A stretch of DNA of 64,000 nucleotides from Arthrobacter sp. SLBN-122 (GCF_006715165.1 NZ_VFMS01000001.1:1302001-1366000); one strand, 5' to 3'; shown: positions 19,176 to 27,960, numbered from the stretch's first letter. Numbers and translations: made by a program. Notes: a model not told the origin generated them from the sequence alone.

Positions 19176-20369
19176 GTGACAGCAAAACTCCCCACCTTCC
19201 GATCAAGGTTCAATAGGCCGATGGCTTGTTCCCTCGCTCTGGCCGCACTGGCGGCAGGCGCGGGACTCACGGTGTCCGCTCCCGCAGCCAATGCCGAGCC
19301 CAGCAACTATCGCTTCGACTTCGGCGCCGGTCCCGTAGAGCAGGGCTACACCGGAGTCAGCGCAACGGACACGTACAGCCCCGAGAGCCGCTACGGCTTC
19401 AACACCCCCGAAAACATGGCCAACGTCCCGGCAAAGGGCAGCGGCGCCGGCAGTGATGCAGTCCGTTTCCTGGAGTTTGGAACCAAGAGCACCAACACGT
19501 TCAACGTGGATCTGAAGGAGGGCCTGTATAAAGTCACGGTCACCCTGGGCGACACCTCGCGGGCCAGCATCGCGGCCGAAGGGGTCTTCCAGGCCATGAA
19601 CCTCACCGGCAACGGCGCTACGGATTCCTTTGAGATCCCGGTGACGGACGGCCAGCTGAACCTGCTGGTCACCGAGGGCAAGGTGGGAACGGCCTTTACC
19701 CTGAGCTCGCTGGAGATTGAAAAGGTGTCCCGCCATCCGGAGATGGACCCGACTATCTGGGTGGGCGGCGACTCCACGGTGGCCAACTACTACCCCTTGG
19801 AAACAAGCGTCCAGGGCGGCTGGGGCCAGATGCTCCCGCAGTTCGTGGACCCGGAGGCCTTCGACATCCGCAATATGGCAACAGGCGGGCAGATCGCGCG
19901 CGGCTTCCGCAACGACGGCCAACTCGAGGCCATCCTGCAGTACATCAAGCCCGGCGACCTGTTCCTCCTCGAAATGGGCATCAACGACACCGCCGCGAAG
20001 AACGCCACCACCGAAACCGAGTTCAAGGAGATCATGCGCGACATGGTCCGCCAGGTGGCCGCTACGGGCGCCACCCCCGTCCTGGTCACGCCGCAGGGCC
20101 GGGCCACCGACTTCGTGGACGGAATCCACACTTCGGTCAACCGCTGGTACAGGCACTCCATAGTGGCCCTGGCCCAGGAGGAAAACGTGCCGCTGGTGGA
20201 CCTGAACGTCCTGTCCTCCGCCTACTTCACCGAGATCGGGCCCGAAAAAACACTCGCCCTGTTCATGACCGGCGATACCCTGCACCCCAACCGGGCAGGT
20301 GCAGCGGAACTGGCCCGCCTGGTCACCGCTGACCTCACGAGGCAGGGCCTGCTGGGCGGGGCCGCCTGA
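19176..20369 (+). CDS. Secreted SGNH-family rhamnogalacturonan acetylesterase (CE12-like)
   Basis: Removes acetyl groups from rhamnogalacturonan I, exposing the pectin backbone to lyases. The GTG at 19176 lies six bases after AAAGGAG and is preferred to the ATG at 19170, which abuts that site. A signal peptide follows (MACSLALAALAAGAGLTVSA, cleavage near ANA). Residues of about 50-185 form a galactose-binding-like beta domain. The SGNH catalytic blocks are all present: GGDST (block I, Ser), the NMATGGQ Gly, EMGIND (block III, Asn) and DTLHPN (block V, Asp and His). This order and the N-terminal beta domain match CE12 enzymes. A perfect palindrome stands in the promoter. The partners are the exo-lyase at 28025 and the PL11-type lyase at 31937. 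Confidence 0.9.
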   Translation: MTAKLPTFRSRFNRPMACSLALAALAAGAGLTVSAPAANAEPSNYRFDFGAGPVEQGYTGVSATDTYSPESRYGFNTPENMANVPAKGSGAGSDAVRFLEFGTKSTNTFNVDLKEGLYKVTVTLGDTSRASIAAEGVFQAMNLTGNGATDSFEIPVTDGQLNLLVTEGKVGTAFTLSSLEIEKVSRHPEMDPTIWVGGDSTVANYYPLETSVQGGWGQMLPQFVDPEAFDIRNMATGGQIARGFRNDGQLEAILQYIKPGDLFLLEMGINDTAAKNATTETEFKEIMRDMVRQVAATGATPVLVTPQGRATDFVDGIHTSVNRWYRHSIVALAQEENVPLVDLNVLSSAYFTEIGPEKTLALFMTGDTLHPNRAGAAELARLVTADLTRQGLLGGAA

Positions 20370-20400
20370 CGGGAGCCACAAAAGGAATCGCGACGGCGGT

Positions 20401-20437
20401 GTGCGGCACCCATGGCTTCGGAACCCCGGTGCCGCAC
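20401..20437. terminator. Bidirectional hairpin between esterase and acyl-CoA synthetase
   Basis: GTGCGGCACC at 20401-20410 pairs perfectly with GGTGCCGCAC at 20428-20437 in the 94-base gap between two convergent genes. Confidence 0.55.
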
Positions 20438-20463
20438 CCCGGCGTCGTCCTTTCCTGTCCTGC

Positions 20464-22077
20464 TTAACTGCCCGCTTCCGCGGCCCGCTGCTGCCTCAGG
20501 ATGTAGCGCTGCAGCTTCCCCGACGGCGTCTTGGGCAGGTCCGCCGCAAAGTGGATGCGGCGCGGGTAGGCGTGGGCGGCGAACTGCGTCTTCACCATGG
20601 TCTGGAGTTCGGTCACCAGGGCGTCACTGCCGTTGGTCCCTTCCGCCAGGACAACGTAGGCCTCCAGGACTTCTCCGCGCAGTTCGTCGGGTGCGCCCAC
20701 CACGGCACTTTCCAGGACCGCCGGATGGGTGGCCAGGACGCTCTCGACGTCGAAAGGGCCGATCCGGTATCCGGCCATGATGATCACGTCGTCATCCCGG
20801 GAGGAGAAGAAATAGTAGCCGTCCGCGTCCACCATGCCCGCATCACCGGTCAGGTACCACTTGGCGTCCGCGCTGAACCTTTCGGCCGTTTTGTCCGGGG
20901 CGTCCCGGTACCCCCTGAACCACATCATGGGGCTTTCTGCCACGTTGACGGCAACCCTGCCCAGTTCACCCGGCGCGGCCGGTTCGTCGGCATTGTCCTT
21001 GAGGACGGTGCAAGTCCACCCCGGCAGGGGCCGGCCCATGGAACCGGGCCTGAGCTCCGTCCTGACCTCGTCATGCCAGGCGTTGATAATCATCATCCCG
21101 TGTTCGGTCTGTCCGTAGTGGTCCCGGACGGGAACGCCCAGCACCTCGCGGGCCCAGCTGATCACTTCGGGGGTCAGCGGTTCCCCGGCGGAGGAGGCAC
21201 GCCGAAGCCGGAAGGGTCCCGTTCCGGCCTCGGTTTTTGCGCGCATGGTGCGGTACACCGTGGGAGCAGCCGCGAAGTTGGTGACGGAAAACGCCTCCAG
21301 CACCTTGAAGCTGAGTTCCGGCGAGAACCCCGGCCGCAGCAGGAGGTTGCCCCGTCCTGCCGCCATGGGCCCTAGAATCCCGTAGTACAGGCCATATGCC
21401 CAGCCGGGATCTGCGGCGTTCCAGAAGACATCCTCTTCACTGACGTCCAGGCCCACTTCGACGTACTGGCGGAAAGCGGCCAACGCCCGGACGGGCACCG
21501 GCACGCCCTTGGGGGCACCCGTGGTGCCGGACGTAAAGATCAGCACCAGGTCACCGTCACCGCCCACACCTTCGGCCGCGATTCCCGGTTGCTGCCTGGC
21601 CAGGAGCGGCGTGAGCGCCAGGTCCGGACCGGATGCTTCTGCACCGGCAACCACCACGACGGCAGCGGTTTCCTGGATCTTCGCCCGCTGGTCGTGGTCC
21701 GTAACCACAGCCTTTGCGCCGGACGCTGTGAGGCGAAGTTCGATGGCAGGCCACGCGAAGGCAGTGAACAGCGGAACATGGACAGCCCCGCGCCGCCAAA
21801 TGGCCAGGAGCATGACCACCAGGTCAGCCGATTTCCCCATCAGGGTGGCCACCGCATCTCCGGGCCCCACCCCCAGCTCGGCCAGGGCGGCGGCTCCCCG
21901 TTCCGAGCGTTCCCGGAGCTCGCCGTAGGTGATGTCCTCCGCGGAGAGGTCGGCGGCAACCACCGTGAAGGCAACATTGTTGGGATCGTGGCTGTCGCAC
22001 AGGAGTTCGGCTGCGCAGGCATCAGGAGCACCGTAAGTGGCAAGAAGGGCATCAACGGCTGGAACCGGACGGGACAT
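20464..22077 (-). CDS. AMP-dependent acyl-CoA synthetase
   Basis: A 537-residue adenylate-forming ligase that activates a carboxylic acid as acyl-AMP and transfers it to CoA. The P-loop LIFTSGTTGAPKGVP, the acyl/AMP motif DHYGQTEHGM, and the hinge YLTGDAGMVDADGYYFFSSR with the A8 core DDVIIMAGYRIGPFDVE are intact. The C-terminal catalytic lysine lies in TPSGKLQRYILR. The overall type is that of acetyl/propionyl or medium-chain acyl-CoA synthetases (ACSM-like); the chain length cannot be read safely. The ATG at 22077 follows AGGAGAATGA. It lies downstream of the two-component genes on the same strand with a 54-base gap, so cotranscription is possible but not evident. Confidence 0.92.
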   Translation of the reverse strand: MSRPVPAVDALLATYGAPDACAAELLCDSHDPNNVAFTVVAADLSAEDITYGELRERSERGAAALAELGVGPGDAVATLMGKSADLVVMLLAIWRRGAVHVPLFTAFAWPAIELRLTASGAKAVVTDHDQRAKIQETAAVVVVAGAEASGPDLALTPLLARQQPGIAAEGVGGDGDLVLIFTSGTTGAPKGVPVPVRALAAFRQYVEVGLDVSEEDVFWNAADPGWAYGLYYGILGPMAAGRGNLLLRPGFSPELSFKVLEAFSVTNFAAAPTVYRTMRAKTEAGTGPFRLRRASSAGEPLTPEVISWAREVLGVPVRDHYGQTEHGMMIINAWHDEVRTELRPGSMGRPLPGWTCTVLKDNADEPAAPGELGRVAVNVAESPMMWFRGYRDAPDKTAERFSADAKWYLTGDAGMVDADGYYFFSSRDDDVIIMAGYRIGPFDVESVLATHPAVLESAVVGAPDELRGEVLEAYVVLAEGTNGSDALVTELQTMVKTQFAAHAYPRRIHFAADLPKTPSGKLQRYILRQQRAAEAGS

Positions 22078-22131
22078 TCATTCTCCTTTGAACAATGCGA
22101 TCTGGGGCAGTGGAATAAACCTACTACTCAG

Positions 22132-22791
22132 TCAGCCCTTGGCCCCCGGCGCCCGGATGATGCGCCGCTGCGTGGCCGCGGCGATGGCGGCCGTACGGTT
22201 GTCCACGCCGAGCTTGCCGTAAATGTGCACCAGGTGGGTCTTCACCGTGGCCTCCGAGATGAAGACCTGCTTGGCGATGGCGCGGTTGGACAGGCCGGTG
22301 GCCAGCAGTTCCAGCAGCTGCACCTCGCGCGGGGTGAGGGAGGTGCCGGGATTGCTGATCCGTTGCATCAGCAGGGCAGCGGCCCGGGGCGCCAAGGCAG
22401 TGCCGCCCGCCGCGGCCTGCAGGACGGCCTGCCGCAGCTGTTCCGGCGGCGCGTCCTTGAGCATGTAGCCGCTGGCCCCGGCCTCCACGGCGGCCAGGAT
22501 GTCCGCGTCGGTGTCGTACGTGGTGAGGATGAGCACCGGCGGCGGTGTGGCGAGCTTCCGGATCTGTGCGGTGGCCGTGACCCCGTCCATTCCGTCGCCC
22601 ATCTGCAGGTCCATGAGGACAACATCCGGCGCCTCGCCAAGTGTCCGCAGCCGTGCCAGTTCCTTCAGCGCAGCAGCGCCGTCAGCGGCCTCTGCGGCTA
22701 TGGAGATGCCCTCGAATCCGGTGAGCATGGCCCTCAGTCCGGCACGGACCACGGGATGGTCGTCCACCAGCAGGACGCGCACTTCAGCCAC
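22132..22791 (-). CDS. NarL/LuxR-family response regulator
   Basis: A 219-residue two-domain regulator. The receiver domain starts VRVLLVDDHPVVRAGLRAML with its acidic pair, has the phosphoacceptor Asp in DVVLMDLQMGDG and ends with the lysine of GYMLKDAPP. The DNA-binding domain is a LuxR-type helix-turn-helix: LTPREVQLLELLATGLSNRA and AKQVFISEATVKTHLVHIYG. The GTG at 22791 gives the natural N terminus and overlaps the kinase gene by 8 bases, indicating translational coupling. It is the partner of the upstream sensor kinase and probably controls the divergent permease/ATPase genes through the inverted repeat at 24145. Confidence 0.93.
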   Translation of the reverse strand: MAEVRVLLVDDHPVVRAGLRAMLTGFEGISIAAEAADGAAALKELARLRTLGEAPDVVLMDLQMGDGMDGVTATAQIRKLATPPPVLILTTYDTDADILAAVEAGASGYMLKDAPPEQLRQAVLQAAAGGTALAPRAAALLMQRISNPGTSLTPREVQLLELLATGLSNRAIAKQVFISEATVKTHLVHIYGKLGVDNRTAAIAAATQRRIIRAPGAKG

Positions 22792-24103
22792 GCGGTCCCC
22801 CGTCCATCGGCAGCCGGATGGCCACCACGGTGCCCTCTCCCGGCACGGATTCAACTGCAAGCGAGCCGTTCAGTGCTGCGACGCGTTCCCGCAGTGAGCG
22901 CAGCCCAAACCCGCTGCCGTCCGCTGCGTCCCCGGCACCGGCCGCAGCGGCGGGATCAAAGCCGGCGCCGTCGTCGTAAATGTCCATGGTCACCTCGCTG
23001 CCCAGGAAGGCAAGGGTGACGACGGCGGTGGCGGCCCGGGCGTGTTCGCGGACGTTCGCGAGGCTTGCCTGCGCCGTCCGCAGCAGGGTGACGCGGACCG
23101 GCTGGGGCAGCTCCTGCGGCTCGCCGTCCACCTCGAGCCGGCACCGCAGCGCCACTCCCGCGGCCGCGGCGCCGGTCTCCGTGGTGCCGCAGAGCCGTCG
23201 CAGGGCCTCCACCAGGGTGGTCCCCTCCAGCTGCGGCGAGGACAGGCCGCGGACAAAGTTGCGCGCCTCCGCAAGGTTGTCCGCAGCGGTCTGCTGCACC
23301 AGCGCCAGTCGGGCGGAAGCGGTGGCAGTATCACCGTCCGTGAGCGACTTCTCCGCCGCCCGGCCCAGGAGCACGATGCTGGACAGCCCCTGCGCCAGGG
23401 TGTCGTGGATTTCCCGGGCCAGCCGCTCCCGCTCCGCCAGCGCCCCGGCCTCATGCTGGGACCTGGCCAGTTCCTCCCGGGTGCGGCGCAGTTCGTCCGC
23501 CGCACGCCGCTGGTTCTCGGCCTCCCGGTACAGGGCCCCATAGGCAAGGCCGGTAATCACCGAGAAGACCGCCCCCAGCACGGGCCCTACGATGGCCGCC
23601 GCGTGCGGCACCGGAGCACCGCTGGCAACCCATTGGGATGCGGCCACCGCCACGGTCATCAACGCGATCGCCGGCAGCGCTGCGCGGCGGGGCAGCAGGT
23701 GAAGGTGGAGAAAGAAGATGGGGAAGGCCAGCCAGGCGAAGTCGGCGCTGCCCGCGAGCAGGAACGCCCACAGGCCCGTGACCAGGCCCAGCCACAGCAG
23801 CCCGTAGCGGCGGGGGTTGAACCCTGTGCGGGCTTCGGCATGGCGTTTTTCGAGGACCGTTCCGGCCAGGTACACAGCGGCCAGGACGATCGCGCCGCCC
23901 GCCCACAGCCAGCGCAGCGGCCCTCCGGCCATCAGCATCCGAACCAGTGCCACAGCCAGCAGCACGGCGAACCCCGTGTGCAGGGTGACCCGCAGGACCC
24001 GGAGGATGGCCGCCGACGAGGCATTTTCCAAGGCATTCAACGGCCCCTTCGCCGGGATGCTGCCGGCCTTTTCCAGTGTTTGCATCAGGGGCGTGGCAGG
24101 CAT
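22784..24103 (-). CDS. NarL-type sensor histidine kinase
   Basis: A 439-residue membrane sensor kinase. About five or six hydrophobic segments fill the first 180 residues (for example HTGFAVLLAVALVRMLM and WAGGAIVLAAVYLAGTVL), with no large extracellular domain. A short coiled coil rich in Arg/Glu leads to the HisKA_3 phosphoacceptor helix ERERLAREIHDTLAQGLS, with the His before Asp-Thr. The HATPase domain ends with GFGLRSLRERVAALNGSLAV and GEGTVVAIRLP. Such kinases with intramembrane sensing often respond to envelope stress or antibiotics and control a neighbouring ABC transporter, which fits the divergent FtsX-like permease and ATPase. Signal and start are inferred; the ATG at 24103 follows GAGGGA. 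Confidence 0.92.
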   Translation of the reverse strand: MPATPLMQTLEKAGSIPAKGPLNALENASSAAILRVLRVTLHTGFAVLLAVALVRMLMAGGPLRWLWAGGAIVLAAVYLAGTVLEKRHAEARTGFNPRRYGLLWLGLVTGLWAFLLAGSADFAWLAFPIFFLHLHLLPRRAALPAIALMTVAVAASQWVASGAPVPHAAAIVGPVLGAVFSVITGLAYGALYREAENQRRAADELRRTREELARSQHEAGALAERERLAREIHDTLAQGLSSIVLLGRAAEKSLTDGDTATASARLALVQQTAADNLAEARNFVRGLSSPQLEGTTLVEALRRLCGTTETGAAAAGVALRCRLEVDGEPQELPQPVRVTLLRTAQASLANVREHARAATAVVTLAFLGSEVTMDIYDDGAGFDPAAAAGAGDAADGSGFGLRSLRERVAALNGSLAVESVPGEGTVVAIRLPMDGGPRG

Positions 24104-24134
24104 TCCCTCAGCTTATGCCGAGACCGCCCACCGG

Positions 24135-24189
24135 GGATCAACTGAAAGGTTGACTCCGGAATCAACCTTTCCACGCCGCCGGATCAACC
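24135..24189. promoter_or_regulatory. Inverted repeat between the two-component system and the ABC permease
   Basis: AAAGGTTGA (24145-24153) and TCAACCTTT (24162-24170) form a perfect 9-bp inverted repeat with an 8-base spacer. Two more copies of the half-site word GGATCAAC flank it at 24135 and 24181. It lies in the 166-base divergent region, a natural site for the response regulator. Confidence 0.65.
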
Positions 24190-24269
24190 GTCCCCGCGAT
24201 GCCGCTCGATGCCGTTCCCGGGAAAGTGGAAGGACAGAAGAAACCACCCCTGCTGAGAGAAGAAACAAC

Positions 24270-25373
24270 GTGTTCCTGGCAATCCGCGATATCCGCTTCG
24301 CCAAAGGCCGGTTCGCCATGATGGGCGGCGTCGTAGCCCTGATCACCCTCCTGCTGGTCATGCTGTCAGGGCTGACCGCGGGCCTTGCCGAGCAGTCGAC
24401 GTCAGCCATCGGCAAGCTCGGTGCGGCCGGCGCCAAACCGGTGGACATCATCGCTTTCGGCGCCCCCGGTTCGGCCGCCCCCAAGGCGTCCTACACGGAA
24501 AGCTCCGTGACCGCCGCCCAAGTGGAGAGCTGGCGGAACCAGTCCGGCGTCGAGTCCGCCGAGCCGCTGGGAATCACCCAGACCCGGGCCCAGACGGCCG
24601 GTGGTTCAGGAACGGCCAACGTGGCGGTTTTCGGTGTTTCACCCGGCAGCCGGTTGGCGCCAGTTGAGGTATCCACCGGCACTGCCGTGCTGGGCACAAC
24701 CGTTGCGGAGGCCCTGTCCGTGGGCCAGGGGGACACGGTGTCCTTTGGAGGCGTGGAGCTTTCAGTCGCCGCCGTGGTGCCGGACCAGTGGTATGCCCAC
24801 ACCAGCGTGGTGTGGACGGCGCTGCCCGCTTGGGCTAAAGCAGCGCACGTGTCCGACGGCGGGCAGTTGGCTACTGTCGTCGCCGTCACGTACGGGGACG
24901 GGGCTACGGTGGACGAGGCTACTGCCAACGCAACCGCGCATACGGTCAGCGAGTCGCGCACGGGATCTTTCCAGGCGCTGGGCTCCTTCAAGAGCGAGAA
25001 CGGCTCCCTGACCCTGATGCAGGCGTTCCTGTACGGGATCTCATCGCTGGTGATCGTGGCCTTCCTGACGGTCTGGACCATCCAGCGCACCCGGGACATC
25101 GCGGTGCTGAAAGCCATGGGCGCCCCCGGTTCCTACATCCTGCGCGACGCCATGACCCAGGCCGCGATCGTCCTCGTCGCTGGAGCTACCGTCGGCGGAT
25201 CCGTGGGCGTGGCCGCCGGTTCCCTGGCCGCCCAAGCTGCCCCGTTCCTGCTGAACGCAGGCACCACGGTGCTTCCCGTCGTCGGGATTGTTGCCCTGGG
25301 CCTGGCCGGTGCCGCCCTGGCCGTCCGCCGCGTGACCAAGGTCGATGCGCTCCTGGCGCTCGGCGGCAACTAA
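24270..25373 (+). CDS. FtsX/MacB-like ABC transporter permease
   Basis: A 367-residue permease with one N-terminal membrane helix (MMGGVVALITLLLVMLSGL), a large extracytoplasmic MacB-type domain of about 210 residues and three C-terminal helices (the third around VLPVVGIVALGLAGAALAV). The segment FLTVWTIQRTRDIAVLKAMG is the family's typical cytoplasmic elbow. The GTG at 24270 begins the natural N terminus, VFLAIRDIRFAKGRF. These mechanotransmission transporters extrude peptides or drugs or act on the envelope. It is followed after 27 bases by its ATPase gene and is divergent from a sensor kinase and response regulator, the common arrangement for an antimicrobial or envelope-stress detoxification module. 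Confidence 0.9.
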   Translation: MFLAIRDIRFAKGRFAMMGGVVALITLLLVMLSGLTAGLAEQSTSAIGKLGAAGAKPVDIIAFGAPGSAAPKASYTESSVTAAQVESWRNQSGVESAEPLGITQTRAQTAGGSGTANVAVFGVSPGSRLAPVEVSTGTAVLGTTVAEALSVGQGDTVSFGGVELSVAAVVPDQWYAHTSVVWTALPAWAKAAHVSDGGQLATVVAVTYGDGATVDEATANATAHTVSESRTGSFQALGSFKSENGSLTLMQAFLYGISSLVIVAFLTVWTIQRTRDIAVLKAMGAPGSYILRDAMTQAAIVLVAGATVGGSVGVAAGSLAAQAAPFLLNAGTTVLPVVGIVALGLAGAALAVRRVTKVDALLALGGN

Positions 25374-25400
25374 CTCCTCCCTCCCGAAAGGAACACCCTT

Positions 25401-26117
25401 ATGTCCTCCATCCCCGCGCCCCTCAGCCTGGTCAACGTCACCCTCGAATACCCGGACGGCGGCGGAACCACCACGGCCCTGGACCGGGTCACCCTGACGG
25501 CACAGTCCGGGCAGCTGGTTTCGCTCGTGGGGCCGTCGGGCTCCGGCAAATCCAGCCTCCTGGCCGTTGCCGCCACCCTGGTCCGGCCCACCCGGGGGCA
25601 GGTCACGATCGACGGCACCGACACCACGGCCCTCAAGGACAAGGAGCTCACCGCCCTGCGCCGCGGCAAAGTGGGCATCATCTTCCAGCAACCCAACCTG
25701 CTACCCTCGCTCACCGCCGTCGAACAGCTCATCATCAGCGACCACCTGCGCGGGAAGCCTGCCAAGGCGGCAGGGACCAGGGCAGCGGAACTGCTGGACG
25801 TTGTGGGCCTCTCCGCGAGCGCCCGGAAGCTGCCGCACCAGCTTTCCGGCGGGCAGCGGCAGCGGGTGAATATCGCCCGGGCACTCATGGGTAGCCCCAA
25901 GGTGCTGCTGGTGGACGAGCCCACCGCCGCGCTGGACCACGAGCGCAGCGCCTCGATCATCGCCCTGCTGCGCCAGGTGACAACGGAGTTCGGGGTAGCA
26001 ACGGTGATGGTCACGCATGACACCGAGTTCGTGCCGCTGACGGACGTCGTGGCCACCATGCGGGACGGCCGGCTGACGGAGCCTGTCCTGGCCCTCAGCC
26101 CAAGTGATGCACCGTAA
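25401..26117 (+). CDS. ABC transporter ATP-binding protein (MacB/LolD type)
   Basis: A 238-residue ATPase with Walker A GPSGSGKSS, Q-loop FQQPNLLPSLTAVEQL, signature LSGGQRQRVNIARAL, Walker B VLLVDEPTAALD and H-loop VMVTHDTEF. It belongs to the MacB/LolD group that partners FtsX-like permeases. The ATG at 25401 follows GAAAGGAACACCCTT. With the preceding permease gene it forms the effector part of a module controlled by the divergent two-component system. The 3' end overlaps the convergent ZIP transporter gene by 23 bases, so no separate terminator lies between them. Confidence 0.94.
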   Translation: MSSIPAPLSLVNVTLEYPDGGGTTTALDRVTLTAQSGQLVSLVGPSGSGKSSLLAVAATLVRPTRGQVTIDGTDTTALKDKELTALRRGKVGIIFQQPNLLPSLTAVEQLIISDHLRGKPAKAAGTRAAELLDVVGLSASARKLPHQLSGGQRQRVNIARALMGSPKVLLVDEPTAALDHERSASIIALLRQVTTEFGVATVMVTHDTEFVPLTDVVATMRDGRLTEPVLALSPSDAP

Positions 26118-26847
26118 ATGCCGTCAGGAACCCCACGGAAGCGGTCAGCCCGGTGAGGTTGTGGTGCTCTTCGAAGGCCTCGGGAATCATGGTGTCCGCG
26201 AGCATCGCCAGGATGCCGCCGGCCGCAACGGAGGTGATGAAGGCAACCAGCTCGTCCGGCGCGTTTTCCAGCGTGACGTAGCCCAGCAGCGCGGCCAGTC
26301 CGCTCAGGATGGCAATGCCGCCCCAGAGCCCGAACACATAGCCCCTGCTCCGGCCGGCCTTCTTCATGCCGGCCGTACCGGACAGGCCTTCGGGCACGTT
26401 GGAGATGAAGACGGCCGCCAGCATTGCAGGACTCACCGCTCCCCCGGCCAGCAGGCCGACGCCCAGAACCACCGATTCCGGAACGCCGTCCAGCAGTGCG
26501 CCGACGGCTATGGCCGTGCCGCTGCCGGGATCGTCCTTCTCGGAGGGCTGCTGGTCCCCGGACCGTTTGCGGTGCTTGGCGCCGGCCCTGGACAGGAGCA
26601 TGTTGGCGCCCACGTACACCACCGCACCGGCCAGGAAGCCGGCCACCGTGGGCCACAGACCGCCGCCCTTCACGGCCTCGTCCACCAGCTCAAAGGCAAG
26701 CGCGGAGATCAGAACGCCTGCGCCGAAGGCCATGATCGTGGAAACAACTTTGGACGGGATGGACCACCGCCAGGAAACGGCAGCTCCCAGGACCAGGGCT
26801 GCACCGGCACCGGTGCCCCATAACAGCGACATCAACCAAGTAGGCAT
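26095..26847 (-). CDS. ZIP-family metal transporter
   Basis: A 250-residue membrane protein with about eight hydrophobic segments. The metal-binding helices are recognisable: GALLDGVPESVVLGVGLL, and FISNVPEGLSGTAG with the Asn-x-Pro-Glu-Gly motif of ZIP helix 4 region, plus EEHHNLTGLTASVGFLTAF. A His-poor basic/acidic cytoplasmic loop (AGAKHRKRSGDQQPSEKDD) separates the first three helices from the rest. ZIP proteins import zinc, iron or manganese; some bacterial members with this shorter form have no proved substrate. The gene is convergent with the ABC ATPase and overlaps its end. Confidence 0.88.
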   Translation of the reverse strand: MPTWLMSLLWGTGAGAALVLGAAVSWRWSIPSKVVSTIMAFGAGVLISALAFELVDEAVKGGGLWPTVAGFLAGAVVYVGANMLLSRAGAKHRKRSGDQQPSEKDDPGSGTAIAVGALLDGVPESVVLGVGLLAGGAVSPAMLAAVFISNVPEGLSGTAGMKKAGRSRGYVFGLWGGIAILSGLAALLGYVTLENAPDELVAFITSVAAGGILAMLADTMIPEAFEEHHNLTGLTASVGFLTAFTVHHLG

Positions 26848-27016
26848 ACGTCTTCCGTCCCCAGTGCGGCGGAAATGAAACGAAGGGCATCAGTGCACCC
26901 CGTCACGGTCCGCGCGCCGAATTGATGCGATCTTGAGGCAAACCTTGCGATCCCTAGACCTTACTGGTCCACGCTGAAGCCATAGGACAAAACCAGCTTG
27001 TGGGGAGCAGGAAGTC

Positions 27017-27493
27017 ATGGGAAGCAGAACAGCGTTGGACAACGAAGTCACAACCGTGGGAGGCGTGCTGACGGACAAGCAGCCGCTGGATTTCCACACG
27101 TTGGGGCTCGCCGGATGCATCGACCGGCTCACCGCACCCCTGCGGCAGCGCGGGACCGCGGTCCACTGGGATACTCCGCACTGGGGCGTCGAGATCCCGG
27201 CGGACTGCGCGTCCCTCCTGTACCAGTCCGCCCGCGAGGTGCTCAGCAACGCGTTCAAGTTCTCGTCCGCGTCCACACTGAACATCCAACTGGCGGCCGT
27301 TGACCACGGCATCCGCCTGGTAGTGGCCGACGACGGCACGGGCTTTGACAGCAACCTCGCCACGTGCGGGCGGCACCACGGGTACGGCCTGCGGCTCATG
27401 GCGGTGGCCGTGCAGGAAGCCGGCGGTGCGATGGACATCAGTTCCACTCCCGGCCAGGGCACCAGCGTGACGGTGACACTGCCGCTTGACTGA
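27017..27493 (+). CDS. Stand-alone HATPase-domain protein (sensor-kinase-like)
   Basis: A 158-residue protein consisting almost only of a histidine-kinase ATP-binding domain of the NarL/DegS type. The N box lies in QSAREVLSNAFKFSSA, the G1 box in VVADDGTGFD, and the C-terminal part HGYGLRLMAVAVQEAGGAMD with TPGQGTSVTVTLPL supplies the lid and G2 segments. No phosphoacceptor helix or sensor domain is present, so it cannot act as an ordinary autokinase. It could be an anti-sigma-factor-like or regulatory ATPase, or the surviving 3' part of a longer kinase. The ATG at 27017 has GGAGCAGGAAG before it, which favours a genuine short gene. A strong hairpin follows. Confidence 0.8.
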   Translation: MGSRTALDNEVTTVGGVLTDKQPLDFHTLGLAGCIDRLTAPLRQRGTAVHWDTPHWGVEIPADCASLLYQSAREVLSNAFKFSSASTLNIQLAAVDHGIRLVVADDGTGFDSNLATCGRHHGYGLRLMAVAVQEAGGAMDISSTPGQGTSVTVTLPLD

Positions 27494-27525
27494 CCCGCCG
27501 GCGCACCATGCCGGCCCAATAGACT

Positions 27526-27560
27526 CGGATGCCCGCCGTTGCTGGGACGGCGGGCATCCG
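27526..27560. terminator. Terminator hairpin after the HATPase-domain gene
   Basis: A perfect 14-bp stem (CGGATGCCCGCCGT with complement at 27547-27560) around a 7-base loop lies 32 bases after the stop. Confidence 0.75.
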
Positions 27561-27736
27561 TACGCCTGCACCTCCATGTGGTGGCCCCGGAACTTGGCCG
27601 GGGAGTCGTCCTTGACCTCGCCGTCGTCGCCGAAAACCGCAGGACCGTACTTTGCCTGGGCGCGGAAGGTCCTTGACAGGTCAGGGAGCGGGGCGCTGAA
27701 TGAGGGGTACCGCGAACACCGCCACGAGGAGCAGCC

Positions 27737-27886
27737 ATGACCGAGAATCCCACAAAGGACGACGACGACCGGATCCACAACCAGGCGCCTGCCGAAGGCG
27801 ATCCGGGCGCGGACCCCACTGATCTCCGCGCCCACCCCCAGGACCCGGCCGAGGGGCCGGACGACGACGGGGACGCCAAAAAGTAA
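27737..27886 (+). CDS. Small acidic hypothetical protein, 49 residues
   Basis: A 49-codon gene with ATG at 27737 preceded by GAGGAGCAGCC. The product begins MTENPTKDDDDRIHNQAP and ends GPDDDGDAKK. It is very rich in Asp, Pro and Gly, without signal or membrane segment, and probably disordered. It resembles in style the other small acidic protein at 18707 and the 87-residue one at 39821. Function is unknown. A good ribosome site and a clean frame support it. Confidence 0.6.
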   Translation: MTENPTKDDDDRIHNQAPAEGDPGADPTDLRAHPQDPAEGPDDDGDAKK

Positions 27887-27960
27887 CCCCTCCCGGCTTC
27901 CGCCTGTTAACACCCCCTTGCACCCACGCCACTGGTCTACTACGTTGTAGTTGAAATCGA

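Noticed and set aside
19203..20381. 392-codon frame opposite the rhamnogalacturonan esterase
   Set aside because: Shadow; the plus strand has a signal peptide and all SGNH blocks.
25370..26656. 428-codon minus-strand frame over the ABC ATPase and ZIP genes
   Set aside because: It spans two well-supported genes in other frames and has only Arg/Ser/Pro-rich text.
27562..27720. Minus-strand protein fragment containing FRAQAKYGPAVFGDDGEVKD
   Set aside because: The text looks protein-like, but it lacks a start, reads through the terminator at 27526 and then into the antisense of the HATPase gene. At best a short gene remnant.
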